Shown here: in pieces, positions 18,306-30,936 of the stretch
Layout: the number at the start of each line of letters is the position of its first letter
Position numbering within the stretch: position 1 is the stretch's first letter
Assembly (NCBI GenBank): GCA_913057215.1
Contig: CAJXNQ010000004.1
Coordinates: forward strand, 1 to 64,000
DNA: 64,000 nt
From: an uncultured Gammaproteobacteria bacterium
GTDB lineage: Bacteria; Pseudomonadota; Gammaproteobacteria; Pseudomonadales; Litorivicinaceae
Direction: 5' to 3'
Made by a program: the position numbers and the translations under genes
The notes under the pieces: generated by a model
Seen by the model: the letters and a program-made list of their open reading frames with translations, nothing else
The model's database searches: none
What the model was told of the DNA's origin: nothing

Positions 18306-18655
18306 CAGAAGATACCGAACTGACCCGTTGGATTATTGATGCACTCGAGGATTTGAAAGCGCTCGATATTCGCATTGTCGACGTACGAGGCCAAACCTCA
18401 GTGACGGATTGGTTGGTGATTGCCAGTGGTACCTCAACACGCCACGTCAAATCCTTGGCGGACCATGTGACATTGGAGCTGAAAACAAAGCACGATGTCA
18501 GATCGCTTGGCAGTGAGGGCGAAGACGCAGCAGAGTGGGTCTTGGTCGATTTCGATACGGTTGTATTGCATGTGATGCAACCACCCATCCGCGAATTTTA
18601 TGACTTGGAACGTCTCTGGGAGCGTCGCGGTCAGGAGCGGGATGCCGAGCACTGA
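18302..18655 (+). CDS. rsfS: Ribosome silencing factor RsfS
   Basis: RsfS binds ribosomal protein uL14 and blocks joining of the ribosomal subunits when nutrients are short. The 117 residues show the family core: ALEDLKALDIRIVDVRGQTSVTDW with the conserved D and the later WVLVDFDTVVLHVM and REFYDLERLW segments. Normal length. Starts within the nadD stop (ATGA) and its own stop shares a base with rlmH. Confidence 0.96.
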   Translation: MTEDTELTRWIIDALEDLKALDIRIVDVRGQTSVTDWLVIASGTSTRHVKSLADHVTLELKTKHDVRSLGSEGEDAAEWVLVDFDTVVLHVMQPPIREFYDLERLWERRGQERDAEH

Positions 18656-19116
18656 TGACAGCGGTTCGCCTCATTGCCGTCGGTCAGAAGATGCCAGCGT
18701 GGGTTGAGGCGGGATGCCAGGAATACCTCCCTCGGTTTCGGCATCAGTTCCGTCTGACTCTTGAGACATTGCCTGCATCAAAACGGACTGGGGAAGCCGC
18801 GCAACTTGAGCATGCGCGTTCCTTGCAGGGACGCTTAAAATCCTCCGACTTTCTGATACTGTTAGACGAACGGGGTGAGTCATATTCGACGGAATCCTTG
18901 GCTCAGCAGTTAACCCAGTGGGAATTCATAGGTCGCCCATTGGTTTTTGCGATCGGTGGTGCCGATGGCTGGGCTGAATCAACGCGTCAACGTGCAGAAG
19001 GTCTTTGGAGTTTGTCGCAATTAGTATTTCCACATCCACTGGTGCGCATTTTGGTGATTGAGCAGTTGTATCGAGCCGATGCGTTGCGCCAAGGGCATCC
19101 ATATCACAGGGGTTGA
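18655..19116 (+). CDS. rlmH: 23S rRNA pseudouridine(1915)-N3 methyltransferase
   Basis: RlmH is a small knotted SPOUT methyltransferase acting on pseudouridine 1915 of assembled 70S ribosomes. The 153-residue protein has AVGQKMPAWVEAGCQEYLPR at the N-terminus, LDERGESYSTESLAQ, the SAM-binding FAIGGADGW and the C-terminal YRADALRQGHPYHRG tail that is nearly invariant in the family. Length is normal. It follows rsfS and its stop overlaps the start of mrdA as TTGA. Confidence 0.97.
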   Translation: MTAVRLIAVGQKMPAWVEAGCQEYLPRFRHQFRLTLETLPASKRTGEAAQLEHARSLQGRLKSSDFLILLDERGESYSTESLAQQLTQWEFIGRPLVFAIGGADGWAESTRQRAEGLWSLSQLVFPHPLVRILVIEQLYRADALRQGHPYHRG

Positions 19117-21005
19117 CTGTGGAGATTCAAACAGGCGTTAAAGAACGACGACTGATTGGTAGCCGGGTGATTATTGCTGCATTCGGCGGCGCCGTCTTGC
19201 TCGCCTTGTTGGTCGCACGTCTACTCTGGCTGCAACTCGGTCAACATGAACGATTTGTCACCGCATCGGAAAATAATCGGTTGACCACCTTGCCTGTTGG
19301 GCCGGCTCGCGGGCTCATTCTTGATCGCTCAGGGGTCGTGCTCGCCGATAACGCGCCGCGGCTTCAATTGATGGTGGTTCCGGAAGAAGTCGAGGATATG
19401 GATGCACTGCTGCGGCGCATCCAAGTGCGTATTCCGCTGTCTGAAGATGAGATTGAGCAGTTTCAAAAGGATCTGGATGGACGTCGTCGTCCTCGAGAGC
19501 CGGTGGTGCTGAAATCAACGGTGTCAGATGTTGAGGCTGCACAATTCGCTGTCGATGCGCATTTGTTTCCAGCGATGCGGCTTGAGGCAAGACCGACCCG
19601 TTATTATCCCTACGGCGGGCTGACGGCGCACAATCTTGGCTATGTCGGCCGCTTGTCACTGGATGACGTCCAGGAAGTTGATGCGACTCGTTACGCCGGG
19701 ACCGAAATGATCGGTAAGACCGGTGTTGAGTTGGCCTACGAAGAGGTGCTCTTGGGTCAGGTTGGTGTGGAACGTGTTGAGACCAGCGCGCGTGGTCAAA
19801 TCATGCGGACGGTGGAGCGCGAAGATCCAACGCCGGGTGAAAATATTGATTTACATCTCGATATTGGGCTGCAAGCCAAGATTTATGACATTTTAGGTGA
19901 TCGTCGTGGCGCTGTTGTTGCACTCGATCCCCAGACTGGCGGCATTAAAGCGTTGGTCAGCGCTCCTTCCTTCGATGCCAATGTATTCAGCTCCGGGATT
20001 TCTGCGAGAGCATTTCAACGCTTGCAGTCAGATCCAGATACGCCGCTTTTTAATCGAGCGCTTCGTGGACAATATCCGCCCGGATCGACCATTAAACCCA
20101 TGATTGGTCTGGTCGGGATTGATTCCCAAGCGGTGGATTGGGAGCGTGAGATCCGTGATCGTGGTTTCTTTACACTCGCGGGTGTAGATCACCGATATCG
20201 CGATTGGAAGCGTGAGGGCCATGGATATGTGGATTTGGATAAAGCGGTGATCGAATCCTGTGACACCTATTTTTATGACATGGCCGTACGTATGGGAATC
20301 GATACCATGGCTGAAGGCATGGCACCCTTTGGTTTTGGCCGGTCTCAGGGCACCGATATCCCTGGCGATGTTGGCGGTATCTTGCCCAGTCGTGAGTGGA
20401 AGCGTCGCGCTCGGAATGAAGCCTGGTATTTGGGAGAAACTGTGATTGCCGGAATTGGCCAAGGCTACTGGGTCACAACGCCGCTCCAATTGGCAACCGC
20501 GACCAATGTCATGGCAATGCGTGGCGAATTTTTTGAGCCTCACTATGCAACCCGACAAGATGTTGAGCAAGGTGAGCCGGTCCGGTTGGCGGAGCCCAGT
20601 GACTGGGAGCGGATGATCAATGCCATGGAGGATGTTTTGCATGGGGAGCGGGGCACAGCGCGGCAGTCCGGTGCCAACCTGACCTACCGAATTGCAGGCA
20701 AAACTGGCACCGCGCAGGTCATCAGTATTGCGCAAGATGCAGAATACAATGCCGATGAGCTGGAGGAGCGCCTGCATGATCATGCTCTGTTCGTGGGATT
20801 TGCGCCGGCTGATGCACCAAGGCTTGTGGTGGCGTTGATTGTCGAAAATGGTGGCTCCGGTGGCTCGACGGCGGCACCTGTAGCGCGTGATATTTTTAAT
20901 TATTGGTTGGTTGAGCGTGAGGCTGGACGCCGTGGTCCAGACTTGGAGTTCGTCGCTCGTGTCAACGAGGCAGTGATTCGGAGAACACATGTTTACGATC
21001 GCTGA
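19113..21005 (+). CDS. mrdA: Penicillin-binding protein 2 (elongasome transpeptidase)
   Basis: PBP2 crosslinks peptidoglycan during rod elongation together with RodA and MreB. The 630 residues comprise a membrane helix (about 20-42), the pedestal domain, and the transpeptidase with S325-x-x-K328 (GSTIKP), SCDTYFYD and KTGTAQ near 530. Two starts are possible: TTG at 19113, overlapping the rlmH stop, or GTG at 19119; the difference is two residues. It overlaps rodA by 17 bases, giving the standard mrdA-rodA pair. The mreBCD genes in this window encode its partners. Confidence 0.97.
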   Translation: MTVEIQTGVKERRLIGSRVIIAAFGGAVLLALLVARLLWLQLGQHERFVTASENNRLTTLPVGPARGLILDRSGVVLADNAPRLQLMVVPEEVEDMDALLRRIQVRIPLSEDEIEQFQKDLDGRRRPREPVVLKSTVSDVEAAQFAVDAHLFPAMRLEARPTRYYPYGGLTAHNLGYVGRLSLDDVQEVDATRYAGTEMIGKTGVELAYEEVLLGQVGVERVETSARGQIMRTVEREDPTPGENIDLHLDIGLQAKIYDILGDRRGAVVALDPQTGGIKALVSAPSFDANVFSSGISARAFQRLQSDPDTPLFNRALRGQYPPGSTIKPMIGLVGIDSQAVDWEREIRDRGFFTLAGVDHRYRDWKREGHGYVDLDKAVIESCDTYFYDMAVRMGIDTMAEGMAPFGFGRSQGTDIPGDVGGILPSREWKRRARNEAWYLGETVIAGIGQGYWVTTPLQLATATNVMAMRGEFFEPHYATRQDVEQGEPVRLAEPSDWERMINAMEDVLHGERGTARQSGANLTYRIAGKTGTAQVISIAQDAEYNADELEERLHDHALFVGFAPADAPRLVVALIVENGGSGGSTAAPVARDIFNYWLVEREAGRRGPDLEFVARVNEAVIRRTHVYDR

Positions 21006-22125
21006 TGCTGGGCAATTCGAGTCTTTTAAACCAAAGCGCTACGCACAGCGTTACGGGCTTGATCCTTTTCTTACTGTTCTCTTGTGCGTCACAGGTCTGT
21101 ATGGATTGGTGATTTTGTATTCGGCCTCGGGCCAAAGTGACTCAATGGTCATTCGGCAAGGGCTCCATTTTGCGGTTGGTCTGGTTGCGATGGGCGTGAT
21201 TTCGCAAGTGCGACGCGATGTGATTAAGCAACTGACACCTTTAATCTTTGTCTTAGCTTCTCTATTGCTTTTGGCGGTGCTGTTCTTCGGTGTTGGTGCC
21301 AAGGGTGCGCAGCGATGGCTTGACCTGCCTGGGCTGCCTCGATTTCAGCCTTCGGAATTGATGAAGCTGGCTTTGCCTGCAATGGTCGCGTGGTGGTTGA
21401 ATCGACATCGTTTGCCGCCGAAATTACCGGATCTTGCGATTGCTGCTGTTTTGATTGTCATTCCCGTGCTGATGATCGCAAAACAGCCAGATCTCGGCAC
21501 CAGCATCATCATTGCAGGATCGGGTTTTTTCGTGGTGTTTCTTGCGGGGATCTCGTGGCGTTTGCTAGGAGTTTTGATCGGTGCCGGCCTCGCATCGCTG
21601 CCTGTGTTGTGGAGTATCATGCATGATTACCAGCGGGCGCGGGTGCTCACGCTCTTTGATCCAGCGAGTGACCCCTTAGGTGCCGGCTGGAATACGATCC
21701 AGGCAATGACAGCGCTCGGTTCAGGTGGGGTGTTCGGTAAGGGGTATGCAGCAGGGACACAGGCACAACTGAAGTTTCTTCCAGAATCGCATACTGACTT
21801 TATCATCGCAGTGTTGGGCGAGGAGCTTGGCTTTTTTGGTATTGCCACGTTGTTGGTTTTGTATGTACTGATTCTCGGCCGCTGTTTATTGCTGACCATC
21901 CGTGCAGAAAGTCAGTTTGGTCGGCTATTATCAGGGTCGATTACGCTGACATTTTTTGTGTATCTGTTTGTGAATTTAGGCATGGTGAGTGGTGTCTTGC
22001 CCGTTGTAGGTGTGCCCTTACCCTTGATCAGTTATGGTGGAACATCTGTGGTGTCGCTGTTGGTCGGCTTTGGCCTCATCATGGCGATGCAGCGGACCAA
22101 TCGTGTGCTTTCGGGAGAAACATAA
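20989..22125 (+). CDS. rodA: RodA peptidoglycan glycosyltransferase
   Basis: RodA is a SEDS-family polymerase making glycan strands for cell elongation with PBP2. The 378-residue protein has about ten membrane helices; recognisable motifs are AKGAQRWLDLPGLPRFQPSELMK, KQPDLGTS, the loop FLPESHTDFIIAVLGEELGF and the C-terminal VVGVPLPLISYGG. Full length. It overlaps the end of mrdA and its stop shares a base with mltB. Confidence 0.97.
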   Translation: MFTIADAGQFESFKPKRYAQRYGLDPFLTVLLCVTGLYGLVILYSASGQSDSMVIRQGLHFAVGLVAMGVISQVRRDVIKQLTPLIFVLASLLLLAVLFFGVGAKGAQRWLDLPGLPRFQPSELMKLALPAMVAWWLNRHRLPPKLPDLAIAAVLIVIPVLMIAKQPDLGTSIIIAGSGFFVVFLAGISWRLLGVLIGAGLASLPVLWSIMHDYQRARVLTLFDPASDPLGAGWNTIQAMTALGSGGVFGKGYAAGTQAQLKFLPESHTDFIIAVLGEELGFFGIATLLVLYVLILGRCLLLTIRAESQFGRLLSGSITLTFFVYLFVNLGMVSGVLPVVGVPLPLISYGGTSVVSLLVGFGLIMAMQRTNRVLSGET

Positions 22126-23096
22126 TGCAGTCTTGGATCAAATCCCTCGTCGTTGCGGCCTGTGTGTTTGCAGGACCTGTCAGTGCTAATTATGCAGAGC
22201 GTCCTGAAGTATTGGCGATGGCCGATCGTTTGGCTGAGCAAGGCGTTGATCGCGATCGAGTACTCGCAGTGATGGGCGAGGCCAAACGACTTGATTCTGT
22301 GATCAATGCCATGAACCGCCCTGCAGAGCGTAAGCAATGGAAAGACTACCGGCAGATTTTCTTGCAGCCTGCGCGCGTCGCGGCAGCTGTTGAGTTTCAT
22401 CAGACACATCAACAGACGCTTGAGCGCGCTGAAGCAGAGCTCGGTGTCCCTGTCGAAGTGATCTTAGCCATTATCGGTGTTGAAACCTATTACGGTCGCA
22501 ACAAGGGCAGCTTCCGGGCGTTGGACGCCTTGGCAACCTTGGGCCTTGATTATCCGCGGCGTGCTGAGTTTTTCTTAGGCGAGCTTGAGTCGTTATTTTT
22601 GTTAGGTGAGGCAGAGGGCCTAGATCCGACTGCGCTCAAAGGGTCGTATGCCGGTGCGATGGGTTATGGCCAATTTATTCCTTCCAGTTATCTTGCCTAT
22701 TCAATTGATTTTGATGCCGACGGACAACGTGATCTGTTGAACAACCCGGTCGATGCAATTGGCTCTGTTGCCAACTATTTGGCGGTCCATGGCTGGAGCC
22801 TGGACTATGGCATCGCTGCACCAGTGCAGGCAGCGCAGCAATTTGTGCCTGAAATGGAGTCACGCATTACCGTTGAACACACGGGCAAAGCGCTCACTGA
22901 TGCGGGAGTGACGGGTGTCCCTGCGTCTTGGCAGGCGCTTGAGCTCGATGTGCTGGGCTTGCATGGTGCTTCGGGAGACGAGTTTTGGGCAGTGACCCAG
23001 AATTTTTACGTCATCACACGCTATAATCGATCACCACTGTACGCCATGGCTGTGACCCAGTTGGCCGGCGAGATTGCTGAGGAACTGAATCTTTGA
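22125..23096 (+). CDS. mltB: Lytic murein transglycosylase B, soluble periplasmic form
   Basis: MltB cleaves glycan strands to 1,6-anhydro products, opening space in the wall. The 323-residue protein has a signal peptide (about 1-24, ending PVSA), the catalytic Glu in IIGVETYYGRNKG, the GAMGYGQFIPSSY segment and a calcium-loop-like DFDADGQRDL. Unlike E. coli MltB it has no lipobox Cys, so it should be soluble in the periplasm. It lies between rodA and rlpA as in Pseudomonas, and its stop overlaps the rlpA start (TTGA). Confidence 0.93.
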   Translation: MQSWIKSLVVAACVFAGPVSANYAERPEVLAMADRLAEQGVDRDRVLAVMGEAKRLDSVINAMNRPAERKQWKDYRQIFLQPARVAAAVEFHQTHQQTLERAEAELGVPVEVILAIIGVETYYGRNKGSFRALDALATLGLDYPRRAEFFLGELESLFLLGEAEGLDPTALKGSYAGAMGYGQFIPSSYLAYSIDFDADGQRDLLNNPVDAIGSVANYLAVHGWSLDYGIAAPVQAAQQFVPEMESRITVEHTGKALTDAGVTGVPASWQALELDVLGLHGASGDEFWAVTQNFYVITRYNRSPLYAMAVTQLAGEIAEELNL

Positions 23097-23926
23097 AATG
23101 GATTGTTTGGATTGGTGTGTCGCTGAGTCTCGGAGGCTGTGCCTCGGTGAATCAATGGATGGGTACAGAGACCGCGCCTGAAGCGGTGGTCACCGATGAT
23201 ATTGAAGCGCCAGATGGTCCACCACTTGTCGCAACGGTCGATGTCAGTGCGCTCCCTGAACCCAGTCCGGCTCCAGAGCCTTTGGCTCGATACGGAAACC
23301 CAGAGTCATACGTGGTGGACGGTATCACCTATCAACTCGCACCTGTTGAGGTTGGATTTGTCGAGACAGGTATCGCCAGTTGGTACGGACGCAAGTTTCA
23401 CGGCCGCTTGACCTCCTCAGGTGAGCCCTTTGATATGTTTCAGTTCACCGCTGCACATAAAACCATGCCAATTCCGGCGTGGGTGCGCGTGACCAATCTG
23501 GAAAATGATCAAGCCTTGGTGGTTCGCGTCAATGATCGCGGCCCTTTTAAGCCCGATCGAGTCCTGGACTTATCGTGGGCTGCGGCAAAGCGACTGGGTT
23601 TTTCAGAGCAGGGGACTGCGCGCGTTCGTTATGAGGTGCTCGAAGTGCCAACCACAGACCCTGACGTCGTAGCCAACCCGCTGGTGCAACCTGCACAGGC
23701 AATTTTGCAAGTCACCGCCGTCTCCAGTGAGCTGCAGGCGCAAAAATTGGCGAATGAATTAAGCGCTGAATTTGCAGAAACCGATGCGTCGGTGCGGATT
23801 GAGCCGACCGGACAGGGCATGTTTCGGGTGCAGGTGTGGCCAGTGACAGACGAGGCCATTGTCAGTGACGTGTACCGCCGTCTGGTCGACATGGGTTGGT
23901 CGCCACAACGCATGATTGCGCGTTAA
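23093..23926 (+). CDS. rlpA: RlpA septal-ring lytic transglycosylase lipoprotein
   Basis: RlpA binds glycan strands lacking stem peptides and, in Pseudomonas, cuts them. The 277-residue protein has a lipoprotein signal with lipobox LGGC (Cys near 16), an acidic/Pro-rich linker (about 30-70), a double-psi beta-barrel domain with GIASWYGRKFHGRLTSSGE and VRVNDRGPF, and a C-terminal SPOR domain (about 200-277) for targeting to septal peptidoglycan. It starts with TTG at 23093 inside the mltB stop. All key parts are present. Confidence 0.94.
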   Translation: MKWIVWIGVSLSLGGCASVNQWMGTETAPEAVVTDDIEAPDGPPLVATVDVSALPEPSPAPEPLARYGNPESYVVDGITYQLAPVEVGFVETGIASWYGRKFHGRLTSSGEPFDMFQFTAAHKTMPIPAWVRVTNLENDQALVVRVNDRGPFKPDRVLDLSWAAAKRLGFSEQGTARVRYEVLEVPTTDPDVVANPLVQPAQAILQVTAVSSELQAQKLANELSAEFAETDASVRIEPTGQGMFRVQVWPVTDEAIVSDVYRRLVDMGWSPQRMIAR

Positions 23927-23949
23927 ATCATTCATTAAGAGAGGAGAGT

Positions 23950-25116
23950 ATGGTGCGTTTCAGTTGGATTGCATTGGTTTGTATGTTGAGTGTTGGGGCA
24001 AATGCCAATGTGCCATTGACTGAAGCCATGGGGAATGGCCCGCCAATTCCGGCAGCGCCGAGCCTGCAGTCGACTGGATACCTATTGATTGATGCACGAA
24101 ACGGCGAGGTATTAGTCGAGCACAACGCCGATGAGCGCCTACCGCCTGCGTCCCTCACAAAGATGATGACCTCCTACATCGCCGAGCGGGAGATTATGGC
24201 CGGTCGAGTCTCTTTTGATGACATGGTGCCTGTGTCTGTCAAAGCTTGGAAAACTGGCGGGTCTCGGATGTTTATTCGTGAAGGCACCGAGGTGCGTTTA
24301 GAGGATCTGCTCCGCGGCATCATTATCCAATCAGGGAACGATGCGAGTGTGGCCGTTGCAGAGTATCTGGCAGGCTCCGAAGACGTCTTTGCCGATGTGA
24401 TGAATCAGACGGCAGCCGCGCTTGGCATGACGAATACGCAGTACAAAAATTCAACCGGACTGCCAGACGAAGGTCATTACACCTCAGCCCGCGATTTGGC
24501 GATTCTGGCACAACGGACGATTCAGGATTTTCCGGAAACCTATCCTATCTATGCGGAAAAGAGTTTTACCTACAACGACATCAAACAAGCCAATCGCAAT
24601 ACATTGTTATTTCGTGATCCGTCGGTGGATGGGTTGAAAACCGGCCACACTGAGGAGGCTGGGTATTGTTTGGTCGCGAGTGCCGAGCGCGATGGATTCC
24701 GGTTGATTTCAGTGGTGATGGGAACAGCCAGTGAAAAAGCACGCGAGCAGGAAACGACCAAGCTCATGCAATATGGCTTCCGGTATTTCAGTGGGCAGAC
24801 GGTCTTCGATGCCGGTGCTGTATTGCCTGAGAGTGAGCGACAAGTCTGGTACGGCGAGGCTGAGTCAGTCGCACTCAAAACGGTCGATCCTCTGTATGTG
24901 ACCCTCCCACTGGGTCGTGAATCGGCCATTGAAGCCACATTGGATGCACCGGATACGCTCGATGCTCCGTTGGCTGAAGGGGACGTCGTCGGCTCGGTCA
25001 AAATCATGCTTGGCGATCGAGTCTTGGCGGAGTCTCCTGTGGCGGTGGCGAGCACGATTGCAGAAGGTGGCTTTTTCAAACGCTGGATGGATTATGTCTT
25101 AAGGCTGTTTGCGTGA
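23950..25116 (+). CDS. dacA: D-alanyl-D-alanine carboxypeptidase (PBP5/6 type)
   Basis: DacA trims the terminal D-Ala from peptidoglycan stem peptides. The 388-residue protein has a signal peptide (about 1-20), the S11 peptidase motifs S68-L-T-K71, S128-G-N130 and KTG near residue 230 (GLKTGHTEEAG), a C-terminal beta-rich domain and an amphipathic end (GGFFKRWMDYVLRLF) that anchors to the inner membrane. The ATG at 23950 has GAGAGGAGAG just upstream, better than an upstream reading from 23896. Its stop overlaps the next gene's GTG. Confidence 0.96.
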   Translation: MVRFSWIALVCMLSVGANANVPLTEAMGNGPPIPAAPSLQSTGYLLIDARNGEVLVEHNADERLPPASLTKMMTSYIAEREIMAGRVSFDDMVPVSVKAWKTGGSRMFIREGTEVRLEDLLRGIIIQSGNDASVAVAEYLAGSEDVFADVMNQTAAALGMTNTQYKNSTGLPDEGHYTSARDLAILAQRTIQDFPETYPIYAEKSFTYNDIKQANRNTLLFRDPSVDGLKTGHTEEAGYCLVASAERDGFRLISVVMGTASEKAREQETTKLMQYGFRYFSGQTVFDAGAVLPESERQVWYGEAESVALKTVDPLYVTLPLGRESAIEATLDAPDTLDAPLAEGDVVGSVKIMLGDRVLAESPVAVASTIAEGGFFKRWMDYVLRLFA

Positions 25117-25943
25117 CCTGGTGTGCCCTGAATGGCACCCTCATGCGGCTTGAGGAGGCTGCGATCTCGCCGATGGATCGCGGTTTCTTATTCGGCGATG
25201 GGGTCTATGAGGTCCTGGCACTTGTTGACGGTGTCCTTAGAGCGCGCGATCTGCATGCAGCGCGATTGACGCAAAGCCTCCGAGGAATTCAGCTCGACGT
25301 GTCCGTCGATGCTATTTTTGACAGCATGGATGCGTTGATTGAACGCAGTGGATTGTCGGATGCCAAGCTGTACATTCAGGTGACGCGCGGTGCTGCACCA
25401 ACCCGTGAACATGTATTCCCAACAACGATTGAGCCAACCGTATTTCTGACAGCCAGTCCGTTTACCGCGGGGGCATTGACTCCAAGTCGAGCGATTGTCA
25501 GGCCAGATATTCGGTGGCATCGGAATTCCATCAAGTCAGTGTCGCTGTTGGGTAATGTGTTGCTGGCTGAAGAGGCACGACAGCATGGTGCCGCCGAAGC
25601 GATACTGCATCGAGACGGTGAGGTGACCGAGGCATCAACGAGTAACGTATTTTTGTTGGCGGCAGGAGTGTTGCGAACACCACCACTGTCCGATGCGATC
25701 TTGCCGGGGATTACGCGACATTTGGTGTTGGAACTGGCTGAAGCGCACGGTCTTGCCATTGATGAATCACCGGTGATGATTGACGAACTGACGGCGGCAG
25801 AGACGGTATTTGTGACCAGCTCAACCCGTGGTTTGTTGCCAATCGTCGCGATTGAGCCAGGTGGTGTGATTGGCGATGGAATCCCCAGCCCTCAATTTGA
25901 GAACCTGCAAAATGCCTATCAGGCGCTGCTTCATCATCAATAG
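25113..25943 (+). CDS. Class IV aminotransferase, probably D-amino acid aminotransferase
   Basis: A 276-residue fold-type IV PLP enzyme. K141 (RNSIKSVSLLGN) is the cofactor lysine; MDRGFLFGDGVYEV near the start and EVTEASTSNVFL are family motifs. The GDGVYE form and the short length favour D-alanine/D-amino acid aminotransferase over branched-chain aminotransferase or aminodeoxychorismate lyase. Position directly after dacA (GTGA overlap) fits: DacA releases D-alanine, which this enzyme could interconvert with pyruvate/D-glutamate. Substrate is inferred. The order dacA-dat-ybeD-lipB occurs in other gammaproteobacteria. Confidence 0.85.
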   Translation: MTWCALNGTLMRLEEAAISPMDRGFLFGDGVYEVLALVDGVLRARDLHAARLTQSLRGIQLDVSVDAIFDSMDALIERSGLSDAKLYIQVTRGAAPTREHVFPTTIEPTVFLTASPFTAGALTPSRAIVRPDIRWHRNSIKSVSLLGNVLLAEEARQHGAAEAILHRDGEVTEASTSNVFLLAAGVLRTPPLSDAILPGITRHLVLELAEAHGLAIDESPVMIDELTAAETVFVTSSTRGLLPIVAIEPGGVIGDGIPSPQFENLQNAYQALLHHQ

Positions 25944-25946
25944 CGC

Positions 25947-26219
25947 ATGAGTGAATCTGATCCCCCAAAAATACAATTTCCTGCACCGGATTATCCGATA
26001 TCGGTCGTCGCTGATACGCGCGATGGGTTCGTCTCCGAACTTGAGGCCATCGTTCGGAGTCACTGTGATGACTATGACCCGGAGACACTGAAAGTCACTG
26101 CCAGTAAAAGCGGTCGTTATCAAAGTTTTCGGTTTGCGATTACCGCTCAAAGTGAGGCGCAATTGAAAGCGTTGCATGAGGCCCTGAAGGCTACGGGTTC
26201 AGTGCATATGGTGCTCTGA
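25947..26219 (+). CDS. ybeD: YbeD/DUF493 family protein
   Basis: The 90-residue protein is a small ACT-like alpha/beta protein of the DUF493 family: [17 protein letters not shown] at the N-terminus and [15 protein letters not shown] in the middle. Its molecular function is unknown; it is thought of as a small regulatory or binding protein and is almost always next to lipB. Here it begins 4 bases after the aminotransferase gene and its stop shares a base with lipB, so it could influence lipoate metabolism, though this is only context. Confidence 0.92.
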   Translation: MSESDPPKIQFPAPDYPISVVADTRDGFVSELEAIVRSHCDDYDPETLKVTASKSGRYQSFRFAITAQSEAQLKALHEALKATGSVHMVL

Positions 26220-26836
26220 TGCCAGAGGTTGAGATCCATGTGCTTGGCGAGTGTGCATACTTGGAGACACATGCATCTATGCAAAGCGCGGTTAAAGCAC
26301 TGAAGGGTGGTCATCGGGCTGAGCTTTGGTCGCTACAACATCCATCGGTCTTCACCCAAGGACAAGCCGGTCGGGCTGAACACGTATTGGCGCCGGGTGA
26401 CATTGAGGTGGTGCAGTCCGATCGAGGTGGCCAGGTCACCTATCACGGTCCTGGCCAGGCAGTGGTCTACACGCTCATTCCATTGAAAGCATTTGGGCTG
26501 AATGTCCGACAACTGGTGAGTCTACTCGAGGCGTCGGTGATCGCCGTGCTTGCCAAGCGCGGTGTGGACGCACGAGCACGATCTGACGCACCGGGTGTGT
26601 ATGTCGGTGATGCAAAGATCTCGAGTTTAGGACTCCGAATTCGTCATGGCGTGTCCTACCACGGTGTGGCACTGAATATCGACATGGATCTGACGCCGTT
26701 TCAACGCATCCACCCTTGCGGGTATGAAGGCCTTGAGGTGACTGATCTGAGCGCCTGCACCGGCATTCAAGAACAGGCCAATGATGTCGGGTATGAGCTC
26801 GCTTGTGCTGTGAAAGATCGATTGCTTAGCGATTGA
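26219..26836 (+). CDS. lipB: Lipoyl(octanoyl) transferase
   Basis: LipB moves octanoate from acyl carrier protein to lipoyl domains of 2-oxoacid dehydrogenases and GcvH. The 205-residue protein has [38 protein letters not shown] with the conserved Lys, and the acyl-thioester cysteine in [13 protein letters not shown] near residue 167. Normal length. It ends a plus-strand run and overlaps the convergent holA gene by 11 bases. lipA is not in this window. Confidence 0.97.
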   Translation: MPEVEIHVLGECAYLETHASMQSAVKALKGGHRAELWSLQHPSVFTQGQAGRAEHVLAPGDIEVVQSDRGGQVTYHGPGQAVVYTLIPLKAFGLNVRQLVSLLEASVIAVLAKRGVDARARSDAPGVYVGDAKISSLGLRIRHGVSYHGVALNIDMDLTPFQRIHPCGYEGLEVTDLSACTGIQEQANDVGYELACAVKDRLLSD

Positions 26837-27857
26837 CCGGCTGGCCTGCTAAACCAAACAGAATGTCTTTGATAATGAACCACGCGGGTTCTTGGCTGCC
26901 GCCTTTAATGGCGCGATCGGTTTCGTTACAGAGGGTGAGTAGTTTGCGAAGCGTTGTCAGACTCAATCGATTGACTACACCCCGAATGAGACCCTCTCGG
27001 GATCGCCAGACTCGAAGGGCACCTATGGCCTGATTGGCCGCTTCGCCTTGGTCCATGCGATAGCGGATCTGCAACAGAATATCGAGCTCTCGATGGATGG
27101 CGAACAGGGTCGACATGGCATCGACACCTTCAGCGCGAAGCAGGTCGGCAATTCGGTTTAAACCTTTGAGGTCCGCTTTGAGCGCACAATCAATCAGATC
27201 ATAGACCGTGTATCGAGCGCTTTGAGTGAGTATTTCAATCACCTGTTCAAGCGCGATGACGTCGCCAGCCAAGAGATCTGGCTGAACTAACTTCAGCCGT
27301 TCAATCACTTGTCCAGCAGCCAGCATATTGCCCTCAGTGTGTTGAAGTACAGCCTGGGAGGCATCCTCATCGAGTTTGAGCTTGTGTTGTTGCAGTTCGC
27401 TGTTGAGCCAGGCGGCAAACTGGTAGCTGGGGACTGTTGTGGCTTCAATGAGATGATTGTGTTTGGACAGCGTCTGATACCAATCGGATTTCAGTTCGCC
27501 TTTGCCCGGTTTTGGGCCAGTCACCAGAAGCCGCTTGTCACTGACAGGTGAGCTGACCCATCTGAGCAGTGACTCTCGGAGCGCTGAATCCAGTGTAGGC
27601 CGTGCGAGTCTCAATTCAACCAGTGTCTGGTCGGAAAAAAGCGACAATGCATCGAGTTCAGAACTCAGACGAGCCGCGACGTCGCTGTCGGTCTGATCGA
27701 GTACCAGGCGCTCACCAAATCCGTGTTGGCGTCCATGGCGTCTCCAGGTGTCACTGAGACGGGTCAGGTAAAAGGCTTCATCACCAAATAATCCGGTGAC
27801 AGGCCAGAGCGAAGGCTCCCAGGCGCTGACGTTGAATTCACTGGCTTTTAAAGCCAT
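26826..27857 (-). CDS. holA: DNA polymerase III subunit delta
   Basis: HolA is the clamp-loader subunit that opens the sliding clamp. The 343 residues show the pattern of the family: an AAA+-like N-terminal domain without nucleotide-binding loops, containing [12 protein letters not shown] and [15 protein letters not shown], then the helical lid and collar domain with [19 protein letters not shown]. Overall similarity to delta subunits is modest, as usual for this family, but its position after leuS-lptE is diagnostic. It ends convergently into lipB. Confidence 0.92.
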   Translation of the reverse strand: MALKASEFNVSAWEPSLWPVTGLFGDEAFYLTRLSDTWRRHGRQHGFGERLVLDQTDSDVAARLSSELDALSLFSDQTLVELRLARPTLDSALRESLLRWVSSPVSDKRLLVTGPKPGKGELKSDWYQTLSKHNHLIEATTVPSYQFAAWLNSELQQHKLKLDEDASQAVLQHTEGNMLAAGQVIERLKLVQPDLLAGDVIALEQVIEILTQSARYTVYDLIDCALKADLKGLNRIADLLRAEGVDAMSTLFAIHRELDILLQIRYRMDQGEAANQAIGALRVWRSREGLIRGVVNRLSLTTLRKLLTLCNETDRAIKGGSQEPAWFIIKDILFGLAGQPVNR

Positions 27858-27860
27858 GGA

Positions 27861-30871
<3,011 letters not shown>

Positions 30872-30883
30872 TCAAAAGGTGAG

Positions 30884-30913
30884 AGCATAGCGTTTCAGGC
30901 ATGGAACTGTAAG
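30884..30913 (-). promoter_or_regulatory. Possible promoter for leuS-lptE-holA
   Basis: On the minus strand CTTACA (30913-30908) and TATGCT (30889-30884) are separated by 18 bases, in the 86-base gap between lnt and leuS. The -35 element has 4 of 6 consensus bases and the spacer is one longer than ideal, so this is a tentative call. Confidence 0.35.
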
Positions 30914-30917
30914 GCAT

Positions 30918-30933
30918 GGTCTTGAAAAAGACC
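30918..30933. other. Small perfect hairpin after lnt
   Basis: GGTCTT-GAAA-AAGACC forms a 6-bp stem with a 4-base loop, 3 bases past the lnt stop and just before the leuS promoter candidate. No T-run follows on either strand, so it is not a standard terminator; it may mark an RNA 3' end or be chance. Confidence 0.35.
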
Positions 30934-30936
30934 GAT

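Noticed and set aside
20028-20990. Long open frame (320 codons) on the minus strand
   Set aside because: It lies wholly antisense to mrdA, whose PBP2 motifs are all intact; the minus frame shows no recognisable domain and reflects codon bias of the real gene.
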